Source: Pseudomonas sp. CCC3.1 (GTDB lineage: Bacteria; Pseudomonadota; Gammaproteobacteria; Pseudomonadales; Pseudomonadaceae). Taken from it: 64,000 nucleotides of DNA. Below the pieces are notes generated by a model. That model did no database searches. It was not told where the DNA came from and saw only the letters and a list, made by a program, of their open reading frames with translations. This document shows, one piece after another, positions 1 to 7,674 of the stretch (within the stretch, counting starts at the first letter, position 1; every line of letters begins with the position of its first letter). The translations under genes were made by a program, and so were the position numbers. The DNA lies in NCBI RefSeq assembly GCF_034347405.1, contig NZ_CP133778.1, forward strand, positions 3,224,001-3,288,000, read 5' to 3'.

Positions 1-1
1 C

Positions 2-136
2 TCGGGCATCCGGGAAAACATCAGCCCCAATATCGCGGCGGTCGCCACCATCATGGTCATCCTGTCGGTCTTGATGCTCTTGACCCTTGAAGTGCTTCGA
101 CGTCGCAACGAAAAATTGAAAATAAAACAACAATAA
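2..136 (+). CDS. ABC transporter permease, C-terminal end (partial)
   Basis: The window opens inside a plus-strand gene whose last 44 codons can be read up to the TAA at 134-136. The peptide starts SGIRENISPNIAAVATIM, continues with a hydrophobic segment (VILSVLMLLTLEVL) and ends in a basic tail (RRRNEKLKIKQQ). A final membrane helix followed by a short positive cytoplasmic tail fits the end of a PotC/PotI-type permease of a polyamine or opine ABC transporter. The assignment is weak because only the tail is visible. It lies about 100 bases upstream of a class III aminotransferase on the same strand, so uptake and catabolism of one amine substrate is plausible. Confidence 0.55.
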   Translation, partial: SGIRENISPNIAAVATIMVILSVLMLLTLEVLRRRNEKLKIKQQ

Positions 137-238
137 GAAAACAACCGCCGCCTTTGCCGGCTCGCTAACCAACACCGTGAAACCCTCCTGGGCTTAAAGC
201 CCGGGACGGGTAACGACTGTCAAAAATCAGAGGTTTTT

Positions 239-1486
239 ATGCCTAATCTAGTGGGTGATGTTTCCAGTGCTGCCCGCATCCTGCCTGATCTCAAGGGTGA
301 AAAACTGTTTATTCGCAACGGCAAGGGCGCCTATTTGTGGGACGACAAAGGACGTCAATACATCGATACCGCGCTGGGTTTTGGCGCCGTGTTGCTCGGC
401 CACTCCAATGACGCGGTCAACGCCGCCGTCAGCCAGGCCTTGAGCGACAGTGCTGCGCCATCCTGGGCGCATGTTCGCGAGCATGGCGCTGCAACGGAGC
501 TGGCCAAGCACACAGGCGAGCTGTCCAAGGTCATCTTCACCAACTCGGGCAGCGAGGCGGTTCACCTCGCCTGTCGCGCCGCCCGTGCGTATACCGGCCG
601 CGGCAAGATTGCCAAAATGGCGGCGGGCTTCGATGGCTGGTTCGATGATGTGAGCTATGGCAACGTCACCTCCAGAGAAGCGGCTTTCCAGGACGGCCAG
701 CGTCCGTCGACAGAACGCACAACGCTGCTGCGTTTCAACGACTTCGACGATATTGAGCGGCTGTTCGCCGAGGACAACGACATTGCTGCTGTGGTGCTGG
801 AGCCGATGCTGGCTAACGCGGGCTGCATCATGGCCTTGCCCGGCTACCTCAAACACGTGCAAGACGTCGCCCACCAGCACGGCGCTCTGGTGATCTGTGA
901 CGAAGTGCTGATGGGTTTTCGCCTGTATGCAGGTCTGGCGGGGTTGCGCGAAGGTCTGGACCCGGACATCGCCAGCGTCGGCAAAGCCATTGGCAATGGT
1001 GTTCCGGTGTCTGCGGTGGTCGCCAAGCCGCACATCCTGGCCGGCTTTGAAGAAGGCCGAGTGATTCGCGGTGGGACATTCAGCGGTAACCCGCTGGCCT
1101 GTGCGGCGGTGACCAGCACCTTGTCGCAACTGGATAACAGCGACTACGCGCTGTTGATTTCACGTGGCAACGCCTTGCGTGAAGCGATTGAGGCGATATT
1201 CAAAGCCCACAACCTGATTGTGACCACCAGCGGCTATGGCAATGTGTTTGGTATCTGGTTGGGTGCTGTAGCGCCGATGACCTACGAGCAAGCCGAGAAG
1301 ATTGCCAACCCGGACTTCACTAAGGCGCTGCATCTGGCGCTGCGCGAAGCAGGCGTTTTGATCATGCCGTCGCCGTATGGTCGGCTGTATATTTCCTTTG
1401 AACACAACAACCGGGTGATCGAGGAAATAAAGACCGCTTTTGAACAGGCTGCGGCTCAGCTCAGCAGTGCTTTTGCCAATGCTTGA
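239..1486 (+). CDS. Class III PLP-dependent aminotransferase (glutamate-1-semialdehyde aminomutase-like)
   Basis: A 415-residue fold-type I PLP enzyme. Visible landmarks are the phosphate-binding GSEAV (about 103-107), the aspartate that contacts the pyridine nitrogen in CDEVLMGFR (about 220-228), the PLP lysine in SVGKAIGNG (about 244-252) and the later GGTFSGNPLAC. These match the glutamate-1-semialdehyde 2,1-aminomutase / omega-transaminase group. The true haem-pathway hemL is usually a little longer and stands alone, so this is more likely a catabolic amine transaminase. The ATG at 239 follows an AGAGG ribosome site. A permease gene lies upstream, and an aldehyde-oxidising operon lies downstream on the other strand, which would suit oxidation of the aldehyde product (inference). 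Confidence 0.85.
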   Translation: MPNLVGDVSSAARILPDLKGEKLFIRNGKGAYLWDDKGRQYIDTALGFGAVLLGHSNDAVNAAVSQALSDSAAPSWAHVREHGAATELAKHTGELSKVIFTNSGSEAVHLACRAARAYTGRGKIAKMAAGFDGWFDDVSYGNVTSREAAFQDGQRPSTERTTLLRFNDFDDIERLFAEDNDIAAVVLEPMLANAGCIMALPGYLKHVQDVAHQHGALVICDEVLMGFRLYAGLAGLREGLDPDIASVGKAIGNGVPVSAVVAKPHILAGFEEGRVIRGGTFSGNPLACAAVTSTLSQLDNSDYALLISRGNALREAIEAIFKAHNLIVTTSGYGNVFGIWLGAVAPMTYEQAEKIANPDFTKALHLALREAGVLIMPSPYGRLYISFEHNNRVIEEIKTAFEQAAAQLSSAFANA

Positions 1487-1500
1487 CGGGGTTCAACATC

Positions 1501-1593
1501 TGTAGCCGCTGAGGAGCGAAGCGAGGCTGCGATCGAGGGCTCAGCCCTCGTGGATTCAGGTATTGCGGTGCACCTGATGCACCGCTCCTCAGC
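1501..1593. repeat. Nested palindromic REP-like element
   Basis: Between the convergent aminotransferase and GMC genes lies a nested set of inverted repeats. The outer arms GCTGAGGAGCG (1508-1518) and CGCTCCTCAGC (1583-1593) pair perfectly. Inside are a GAGGGCT/AGCCCTC hairpin at about 1535-1549 and a GCGGTGCA/TGCACCGC hairpin at 1565-1585. The first bases (TGTAGCCGCTG) match elements near 5966 and 42240. It probably serves as a bidirectional terminator or mobile REP/BIME unit. Confidence 0.7.
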
Positions 1594-1604
1594 GATTACG
1601 AACT

Positions 1605-3203
1605 TCACAGCAATGAAGCATCCCCCAGAATCAGATCTGCACCCCGCTCTGCCACGGCCATGACAGCACACTGGATGTTGCCGGAGATCATCGAGGGTAT
1701 GACCGAGGCATCCACAACTCTCAAGCCCGCCAGGCCGCGCACCCGAAGCGAGGAGTCAACCACCGCCTCGGCGTCTTCCCCCATGCGGCAAGTCGCAATC
1801 GGGTGGTAGATGGTTTGGCCATTGGCCTGAGCAAACTCAAGCCATTGTTCATCCGTTTGCACCTCGATCCCCGGGCCGGTTTCCATCTCCACAAAGGCCC
1901 GCATGGCAGGCCGTTGCATGATCCGACGGGCGATTTTCATGCCTTCGATCAAGCTGGTCCGGTCCTCTTCCACACTCAGAAAATTAGGCCGAATCGCTGG
2001 CATGACAGCCGGGTCGGCAGACTGGATATGGATGCTCCCTTTAGAGGTTGGCCGCAACTGGCTGACCCCGATGGTGAACCCGGGATGTTTGTCGAGAATC
2101 CGCTCTGCGGCGTTGGCATAGCTGGCATGCACGACAAAATACTGCACATCGGGAGTCGGCATGCTCGGCTGGGTTTTCACAAAGCCATGCACCAACCCGG
2201 TCCCCAAGGTCAGAATCCCGGTACGTTTGGTGAAGTACTCCACCACCGCCATGCCCAAACGCCAGCCCCGCGCCATTTCATTGAGCGTGATGGCGTTTTT
2301 CAACTTCCAGTTCATGCGCGTCGCAAAGTGATCGATGTAGTGTTCACCCACACCGTCCAAACGATGCTTGACGGTGATTCCCACTTTTTCAAGCACATCG
2401 GGGCGACCAATGCCCGACAACTCCAGAATCTGCGGCGATTGAATCGCGCCCGCACACAAGATCACATCTTGGGTGGCGTTGACGGTGATTTCCTTACCGT
2501 GCTGGCGGTAGGTAATGCCCGTGCAACGAGTGCCCTTGAGTTCAAGGCGCAGCACATGGGCATGGGTCTCGATCGTCAGGTTGGGCCGACGCCGCGCAGG
2601 GTTCAGGTAGCCGTCGACCACGCTCCAGCGTCGCCCCAAACGCTGAGCAACCTGGTAGTAACCAAAGCCAGTTTGCTCATCGTTGTTGTAATCGCCGTTG
2701 AACGGCTGTCCATCCTGTTTGGCCGCATGCATGAACGCATCGGAGATGGGATAGCGTTCTTTCACTTGCTCAAGGTGCATCGGCCCGTCATGACCCCGGC
2801 GGTGATCGCCTTGCGGGTAATTTTCAATCTTCTTGAAGTAGGGTTTGAGCGTGGCGAAGTTCCAGCCTTTGGCGCCGCTGTTTTCCCAAGCGTCGTAATC
2901 ACCGGGCTGACCGCGCACGTAGATCATGCCGTTGATCAAGGTCGAACCGCCCAGGCCCTTGCCACGCGGTACTGCAATTTCACGGCCGCGGGTGTTCTCT
3001 TCGGCTTGGGTCTTGAAACGCCAGTTGTAGCGTTTGTCGACCAGCAGCTTGCTGAACCCTGCCGGAATCGGGATCCAGAAACCTTTGGGCTCGCCACCGG
3101 CTTCAAGCACCAATACCCGGTACTTGCCGGAAGCGGTCAAACGATTGGCAAGAATGCAGCCCGCCGTGCCACCGCCGACAATAATGTAATCAAACGCACT
3201 CAT
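1605..3203 (-). CDS. GMC-family FAD-dependent alcohol/choline dehydrogenase-like oxidoreductase
   Basis: A 532-residue GMC flavoprotein. The N-terminal ADP-binding loop (YIIVGGGTAGCILANRL, residues 5-21) and its ribose-binding acid in VLEAGG are intact. GMC signature 1 (PRGKGLGGSTLINGM, about 79-93) and signature 2 (GAIQSPQILELSGIG, about 252-266) are present. The C-terminal catalytic histidine lies in YHPIATCRMG (about 469). The second catalytic region reads SGNIQCAVMAVAE, close to the usual SGNTN. The enzyme likely oxidises a primary alcohol to an aldehyde. Its start overlaps the end of the AroE-like gene by 14 bases, so it is the third gene of an operon with that gene and an aldehyde dehydrogenase. 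The pair could run alcohol to aldehyde to acid. The substrate is unknown. Confidence 0.88.
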   Translation of the reverse strand: MSAFDYIIVGGGTAGCILANRLTASGKYRVLVLEAGGEPKGFWIPIPAGFSKLLVDKRYNWRFKTQAEENTRGREIAVPRGKGLGGSTLINGMIYVRGQPGDYDAWENSGAKGWNFATLKPYFKKIENYPQGDHRRGHDGPMHLEQVKERYPISDAFMHAAKQDGQPFNGDYNNDEQTGFGYYQVAQRLGRRWSVVDGYLNPARRRPNLTIETHAHVLRLELKGTRCTGITYRQHGKEITVNATQDVILCAGAIQSPQILELSGIGRPDVLEKVGITVKHRLDGVGEHYIDHFATRMNWKLKNAITLNEMARGWRLGMAVVEYFTKRTGILTLGTGLVHGFVKTQPSMPTPDVQYFVVHASYANAAERILDKHPGFTIGVSQLRPTSKGSIHIQSADPAVMPAIRPNFLSVEEDRTSLIEGMKIARRIMQRPAMRAFVEMETGPGIEVQTDEQWLEFAQANGQTIYHPIATCRMGEDAEAVVDSSLRVRGLAGLRVVDASVIPSMISGNIQCAVMAVAERGADLILGDASLL

Positions 3204-4020
3204 GTCTCGACTCGTTCTTATTAGAGGCCATCGCCGCTGCCATCAATTCAATCTGGCAGAGCAACATAGGCAGTCCTTCATGAATCCGGCAGCCGACTTT
3301 TTGCGCGGCCGCCAGCAGGGGGGTAATCACGGGTTGCATGATGATTTCTGCCACAACCTGCTCGGCCGTCAGCCGTGTCACGTCACAAGGAAGCGCATCA
3401 CCCTCTTTCAAGCCCAGTGAGGTGCCATTGACGACCAGGTCATACCCGGAGGGGTCCGAAGTACCGACGCAGACCTCCAGATCAGGAAACGCACGGGCCA
3501 GCCGATCAACCAGCGCCACGGCTTTATCTTGACTGCGGTTGGCAATAGTCAGCCAACCGACGCCGGAGGCTGCCAGGGCAAAAGCAATCGCGTTCGCGGC
3601 ACCGCCAGCCCCGGCCAGATACACCGCCCGCCCTTCCAGTTCGATACCGGCCTGGCGCAGCCCGGTAACAAAACCGTCGCCATCAAGAATTTCGCCATGC
3701 AATTGGCCAGTGTTTGAACGGGTGACAACGTTTGCCGCACCGACCAGTCGGGCAGCGTCAGAGACGGTATCGCACAGGTCTAAAATGGCGGTTTTGTGCG
3801 GCACTGTCACGATGAAGCCATCGAGGCTCTGAATACCGCGCAACCCCGTGACAACCGCCGCAAGGTCAGCAGGCGACACATGAAAAGGCACCAGCACCCG
3901 ATCCTGCCCAAGCGTTGAGAACAGCGTGTTCATCGCTTGCGGGGTCTGCACATGGTGAATCGGGTCGGCAATGATTGCGCATACCCGTGTGGTGCCGCTT
4001 ATTTGCGTTATATCAGTCAT
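3190..4020 (-). CDS. Shikimate/quinate 5-dehydrogenase family protein (AroE-like paralogue)
   Basis: A 276-residue protein when started at the ATG at 4020 (MTDITQ), which lies 4 bases after the upstream stop; the longer reading frame would run into the aldehyde dehydrogenase. It has the substrate half with IVTVPHK (the lysine expected in the shikimate site) and an LDGDGF sequence at the place of the family's NTDG. The NADP-binding half has the glycine loop LAGAGGAANAIAFAL, followed by ANRS as in AroE. Housekeeping aroE normally lies elsewhere, so this is a paralogue of the YdiB/RifI/SdhL kind serving a catabolic or secondary pathway. It overlaps the GMC gene by 14 bases, indicating translational coupling. 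Confidence 0.8.
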   Translation of the reverse strand: MTDITQISGTTRVCAIIADPIHHVQTPQAMNTLFSTLGQDRVLVPFHVSPADLAAVVTGLRGIQSLDGFIVTVPHKTAILDLCDTVSDAARLVGAANVVTRSNTGQLHGEILDGDGFVTGLRQAGIELEGRAVYLAGAGGAANAIAFALAASGVGWLTIANRSQDKAVALVDRLARAFPDLEVCVGTSDPSGYDLVVNGTSLGLKEGDALPCDVTRLTAEQVVAEIIMQPVITPLLAAAQKVGCRIHEGLPMLLCQIELMAAAMASNKNESRHECV

Positions 4021-4024
4021 AAAA

Positions 4025-5503
4025 TCAGGCCAAGGTGTAGGCGGTTTTGACGCCTGTATAAAATTCGCGGGCATAGCTGCCCTGCTCTCGCGAGCCATAA
4101 CTGGAGCTTTTTCTGCCACCAAACGGGGCGTGATAGTCGACACCGGCGGTCGCCACATTGACCATCACCATGCCCGCGCTGGAACGCTGCTTGAAGTCAG
4201 AGGCATGCTTGAGCGAGGTGGTGCAGATGCCCGAAGAAAGGCCAAAATCGGTATCGTTGGCCAACGCCACGGCGTGCTCATAATCGCGAACCCTGATGAC
4301 GCTGGCGACCGGACCGAAAACCTCGTCGCGGTTGATCCGCATCTCATTGGTGGTCTCGGTGATCAGTGCCGGGGACAGGTAATAGCCCGGTGTAGCCCGT
4401 TCGAGCAACTCACCGCCAAACGCCAGGTTGCCGCCTTCAAGACGCGCAATATCGATGTAGTCGCAGTCCTGCTTGAGTTGCGCCTGGGACACGACAGGGC
4501 CCATATCGCAGCCGTCAGCCAGCGCATTGTCGACCCGAAGTCCCGCGAGGCGCTGTACCACCGCCTCAACAAACCGGTCGTGAATGCCTTCTTGTACGAT
4601 CAAGCGGCTTGAAGCGGTGCAGCGCTGCCCCGTCGAGAAGAACGAACCGGACACAGCCACTTCAACGGCCTGCTGCAAATCGGCATCATCAAGAATGATC
4701 AGCGGGTTTTTACCGCCCATTTCCAGTTGCACCTTGGCACCTCTTTGCATGCACGCCAGGCCGACTTGACGGCCGGTGCCGGTTGAGCCCGTGAAGGTAA
4801 CCGCACGAACTTTGCGTGACGTGGCAAACGCATCGCCGACTTTCGAACCCGGCCCCATTACCAGGTTAAACACACCTGCCGGAAGTCCACCGGCGCGCAC
4901 GATGATTTCGGCCAGCGCCCAGGCACTGCCCGGCACCAAGTCTGCGGGTTTGAACACCACCGTGTTGCCGTAAGCCAACGCAGGCGCGATCTTCCAGGCC
5001 GGGATTGCGATCGGGAAGTTCCACGGCGTAATGATCCCGATGACCCCTTCTGGCTCACGCCGCACATCGACTTCCACACCAGGCCGGATAGAGGCCAGAC
5101 GCTCCCCCGACAAGCGCAGCGCTTCACCGGCGAAAAACTTGAACACGCGACCTGCGCGAACCACTTCACCGACGCCTTCGGCCAGGGTCTTGCCTTCCTC
5201 ACGCGAGAGCAAATACCCCAACTCTTCGCGGCGCGCCAATATCTCGGTGCCGATACGGTCCAGCGCGTCACTGCGTTGCTCAGCGGTGAACTTTGCCCAT
5301 GCAGGCTGGGCATCGAACGCCGCATCGATGGCCGCGTGCGCCTGCGAAGCGTCCGCACGCGCGTATTCGCCGACCACATCGTTAGTGTCTGATGGGTTGA
5401 TGTTCAGATTCACATCTACGCCCGAAACCCACTCTCCGCCTATATAGTTTTTATTCACGCGTATGGCTCCAGCAAAGGGATTAATTCGTTTTTTAAACAT
5501 CAT
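4025..5503 (-). CDS. NAD(P)-dependent aldehyde dehydrogenase
   Basis: A 492-residue ALDH-superfamily enzyme, first gene of the minus-strand operon. Key motifs are TPWNFPIAIPAWKIAPAL (active-site asparagine), FKPADLVPGSAW (cofactor-binding lysine), VTFTGSTGTGRQVG (Rossmann-type loop), the glutamate in LEMGGKNP and the catalytic cysteine in TGQRCTASSRLI. The C-terminus has EVFGPVASV and the late PFGGRKSSSYG. The motif set resembles alpha-ketoglutaric-semialdehyde and succinate-semialdehyde-type dehydrogenases. The start at 5503 gives MMFKKR; the second Met at 5500 is equally possible, and the upstream site (AGGG) is weak. The natural substrate is unknown. Confidence 0.9.
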   Translation of the reverse strand: MMFKKRINPFAGAIRVNKNYIGGEWVSGVDVNLNINPSDTNDVVGEYARADASQAHAAIDAAFDAQPAWAKFTAEQRSDALDRIGTEILARREELGYLLSREEGKTLAEGVGEVVRAGRVFKFFAGEALRLSGERLASIRPGVEVDVRREPEGVIGIITPWNFPIAIPAWKIAPALAYGNTVVFKPADLVPGSAWALAEIIVRAGGLPAGVFNLVMGPGSKVGDAFATSRKVRAVTFTGSTGTGRQVGLACMQRGAKVQLEMGGKNPLIILDDADLQQAVEVAVSGSFFSTGQRCTASSRLIVQEGIHDRFVEAVVQRLAGLRVDNALADGCDMGPVVSQAQLKQDCDYIDIARLEGGNLAFGGELLERATPGYYLSPALITETTNEMRINRDEVFGPVASVIRVRDYEHAVALANDTDFGLSSGICTTSLKHASDFKQRSSAGMVMVNVATAGVDYHAPFGGRKSSSYGSREQGSYAREFYTGVKTAYTLA

Positions 5504-6058
5504 GACTTAACCCTGCGGCCTGACGACTGCGATTCAACAACGATGTCAAAGAAACGAAAATAGGCGCGCAACTCTCTGTATGGATTCAGTCTGTCGAACA
5601 CAGCCGACAGCCCTGGACTTGAGAGGGCAGGCCTGGCTTTACAGGCTGCTTGAATACCGAAAGTGCAATGACGGGTTACGTCAGAGGGTGATGAGCAAAA
5701 CATACGCTTGTGCCCACACAGCGTCTATCAATAGGCTGTGACGTGGATTCACACCGGCTGTGCCTCGTGCGCACAGGTGAAATCAGCAATGACGTGCTAT
5801 GCCCGGCAAGGACAAGAGGCTGTCATCTGTATTTGTTTAAAGTTTGATCACTTGATAGACAGTATTGGCAACAAGAAATACAAGTAACGGTAAAGGAAAG
5901 TTCATGCTGCTATATCCTTCACGTTTTAATTGATTGGCTCTTACTGCCTACAACTTTCAACACACTGTAGTCGCTGCCGAAGACTGCGATCGGGCGGGTG
6001 CTTTGAGAGTAGATGGCATGCGCTACACGTAATTGCCATCATCTGGCCTTTCGGCTAA
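5504..6058. other. Intergenic region without recognised gene
   Basis: About 550 bases separate the divergent aldehyde dehydrogenase and sigma-factor genes. Short reading frames here have no family resemblance or good ribosome sites. The only recognisable element is a decayed REP-like fragment (TGTAGTCGCTGCCGAAG) near 5966-5990, related to the elements at 1501 and 42240. The sequence around 5821-5940 is AT-rich and probably holds promoters. I see no clear regulator site for the dehydrogenase operon. Confidence 0.4.
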
Positions 6059-6077
6059 ATTGAGATTAATTCTCAAC
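6058..6077. promoter_or_regulatory. Putative Fur box upstream of fecI-like sigma factor
   Basis: The palindrome TTGAGATTAATTCTCAA has 6-base arms (TTGAGA / TCTCAA) and ends about 15 bases before the start codon at 6092. Its form is close to the TTGAGAATNATTCTCAA pattern of Fur sites, and the position suits iron repression of the sigma/anti-sigma pair. The call is by eye. Confidence 0.55.
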
Positions 6078-6091
6078 TGCGTACCATTATC

Positions 6092-6628
6092 ATGTCTCCT
6101 GACATCTCTCCACACGAAGCCCCTCAGACCATCAGCAGTCTGTACTGCGACCACCATGGCTGGCTGGTCCGTTGGCTGCGGGCACGCCTGGGATGTTCTC
6201 ATCAAGCCGCAGACATGGCCCAGGATACCTTCGTGCGGCTACTGCTCAGCGAACGCAAAGATCCGGCAGCGCCCCCGCTTAAACAGCCCCGCTCCTATCT
6301 GGCGACTGTTGCCCGGCGAGTGATGGTTGACAGTTTCCGCCGCCGCGCGCTGGAGCAGGCTTATCTGGAAGCACTCGCCCTGCAACCGGAAACCTATGCA
6401 CTGTCACCCGAAGACAAGCTCTTGATGGTCGAAGCGCTGCATGCTGTGGATGCCATGCTCGACGGGTTAGGCCGCAAGGTGAAGCAGGCGTTTCTGCTCT
6501 CACAACTGCAAGGTATGCCCTACAAGCAAATCGCCGAAAAACTGGGCGTATCAGTCAGTTCGATTACGCAGTATGTCGCCAAGGCTTCCGAGCATTGCTT
6601 GTTGTTTGCCCTGGAATCAGAGCGGTGA
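6092..6628 (+). CDS. Iron-type ECF RNA polymerase sigma factor (FecI-like)
   Basis: A 178-residue group IV sigma factor. Region 2 (ADMAQDTFVRLL and RSYLATVARRVMVDSFRRR) and region 4 (QGMPYKQIAEKLGVSVSSITQYVAKA) are both clear, and the length is normal for FecI-type factors. It should direct transcription of the TonB-receptor gene that follows the anti-sigma gene, when the receptor signals a loaded siderophore through the envelope. The ATG at 6092 lacks a strong ribosome site. Its TGA overlaps the GTG start of the fecR-like gene by four bases (GTGA). A Fur-box-like palindrome lies just upstream. Confidence 0.9.
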   Translation: MSPDISPHEAPQTISSLYCDHHGWLVRWLRARLGCSHQAADMAQDTFVRLLLSERKDPAAPPLKQPRSYLATVARRVMVDSFRRRALEQAYLEALALQPETYALSPEDKLLMVEALHAVDAMLDGLGRKVKQAFLLSQLQGMPYKQIAEKLGVSVSSITQYVAKASEHCLLFALESER

Positions 6629-7572
6629 CTGCCGACGACAAACGTCAGGCCTTGCGTGCTGCAGCACAATGGCTGGCTCGCCGGGCAGGCGCCCCTGATG
6701 ACATGGCACTGCACCATGCCTGGCAGCAGTGGTGCATGGAAAACCCGACCCATCACTGGGCCTGGCAGCGTGTTGAACGCCTGCAATCGCAACTGGGCCA
6801 ATTACCCGCTGATGTGGCGTGTCAGGTGCTCGATCACACCCCAACAAGGCTCCCTGAGCTAAACCGTCGCTCACTGCTCAAAGGTATCGTCCTGATCGGC
6901 GGGATCAGTGGTCTTGGCTGGTCGGGCTACCGACAAGCGCCCTTGTGGCTGGCTGACCAGCGTACGGCGGTCGGTGAGCGGCGCACCCTGCAATTGGCTG
7001 ATGGCACCCGGCTGGTCCTCAATACCTCAACGGCGGTGGATATTGAATTCAGCGCCCAATTGCGCCTGATCAAACTGCGGGCCGGGGAAATCCAGGTACA
7101 CACCGGCAAAGACTCGCGACCCTTCGTGGTACGCAGTGCGCAAGGCGATATGCAGGCGCTGGGAACGCGTTTTGACGTGCGCCAGTTGGACGCTGGCACC
7201 GCGTTGAGCGTGTCTGAACATGCCGTGCAAATCAGTTTGGCCGATGGCCGCACGCAAAGGCTCAACGCCGGGCAAGCAATAACCTTCAGCCAGCACCAAT
7301 TCGGCACCCTGCAAGCAGCGGTTCCCGGCAGTGAAAACTGGGTAAACGGGTATTTGCTGGTAGACGCTTGGCCTTTGCATCGTCTGCTTGGCGAGTTGAG
7401 CCGCTATCGCACGGGCTACCTCGGGTGCTCGGACGAGGTGCGCAACCTCTTGCTGTCGGGCGCATTCCCGCTGGACAACATTGATATGGCGCTGGCCGCT
7501 GTCGCGCGCGCACTCCCGGTCGAAATGGTCCAGCGCACCCGATACTGGACACGCGTCGTGAAAAAAGCCTGA
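6625..7572 (+). CDS. FecR-family anti-sigma regulator of surface signalling
   Basis: A 315-residue protein from a GTG at 6625 that overlaps the sigma-factor stop by four bases. The cytoplasmic N-terminal part contains the WLARRAGA...W..W...NPTHHWAWQRVERLQ pattern (DUF4880). A single membrane segment (GIVLIGGISGLGWSGY) follows, then a periplasmic FecR domain (RTLQLADGTRLVLNTSTAVDIEF, LRAGEIQVHTG, ALGTRFDVRQ). In this family the periplasmic part reads the signalling domain of the cognate TonB receptor, and the N-terminal part binds the sigma factor. The receptor gene follows after about 100 bases, so the three form a complete cell-surface signalling unit. Confidence 0.9.
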   Translation: MTADDKRQALRAAAQWLARRAGAPDDMALHHAWQQWCMENPTHHWAWQRVERLQSQLGQLPADVACQVLDHTPTRLPELNRRSLLKGIVLIGGISGLGWSGYRQAPLWLADQRTAVGERRTLQLADGTRLVLNTSTAVDIEFSAQLRLIKLRAGEIQVHTGKDSRPFVVRSAQGDMQALGTRFDVRQLDAGTALSVSEHAVQISLADGRTQRLNAGQAITFSQHQFGTLQAAVPGSENWVNGYLLVDAWPLHRLLGELSRYRTGYLGCSDEVRNLLLSGAFPLDNIDMALAAVARALPVEMVQRTRYWTRVVKKA

Positions 7573-7674
7573 CGGGCAAAAAAATAATTAATCAGACCTC
7601 TGTAGAAACGCCCCGCTCCGTTCGACCTACTCCTGAATTAAATAAAAACGCTGCCACATCTATCAGGAGCTGTC

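Noticed and set aside
1803..3224. 473-codon plus-strand frame antisense to the GMC gene
   Set aside because: It is a shadow in high-GC DNA. The minus-strand reading has clear GMC motifs and operon overlaps, while this frame has none.
5500..5703. 67-codon minus-strand frame upstream of the aldehyde dehydrogenase
   Set aside because: No family resemblance and no ribosome site; it overlaps the presumed leader of the dehydrogenase operon.
7573..7674. FecI-type promoter before the first TonB receptor
   Set aside because: GAAAC and CGTT elements are present at 7605 and 7619, but the spacing is only 9 bases, too short for an ECF promoter.
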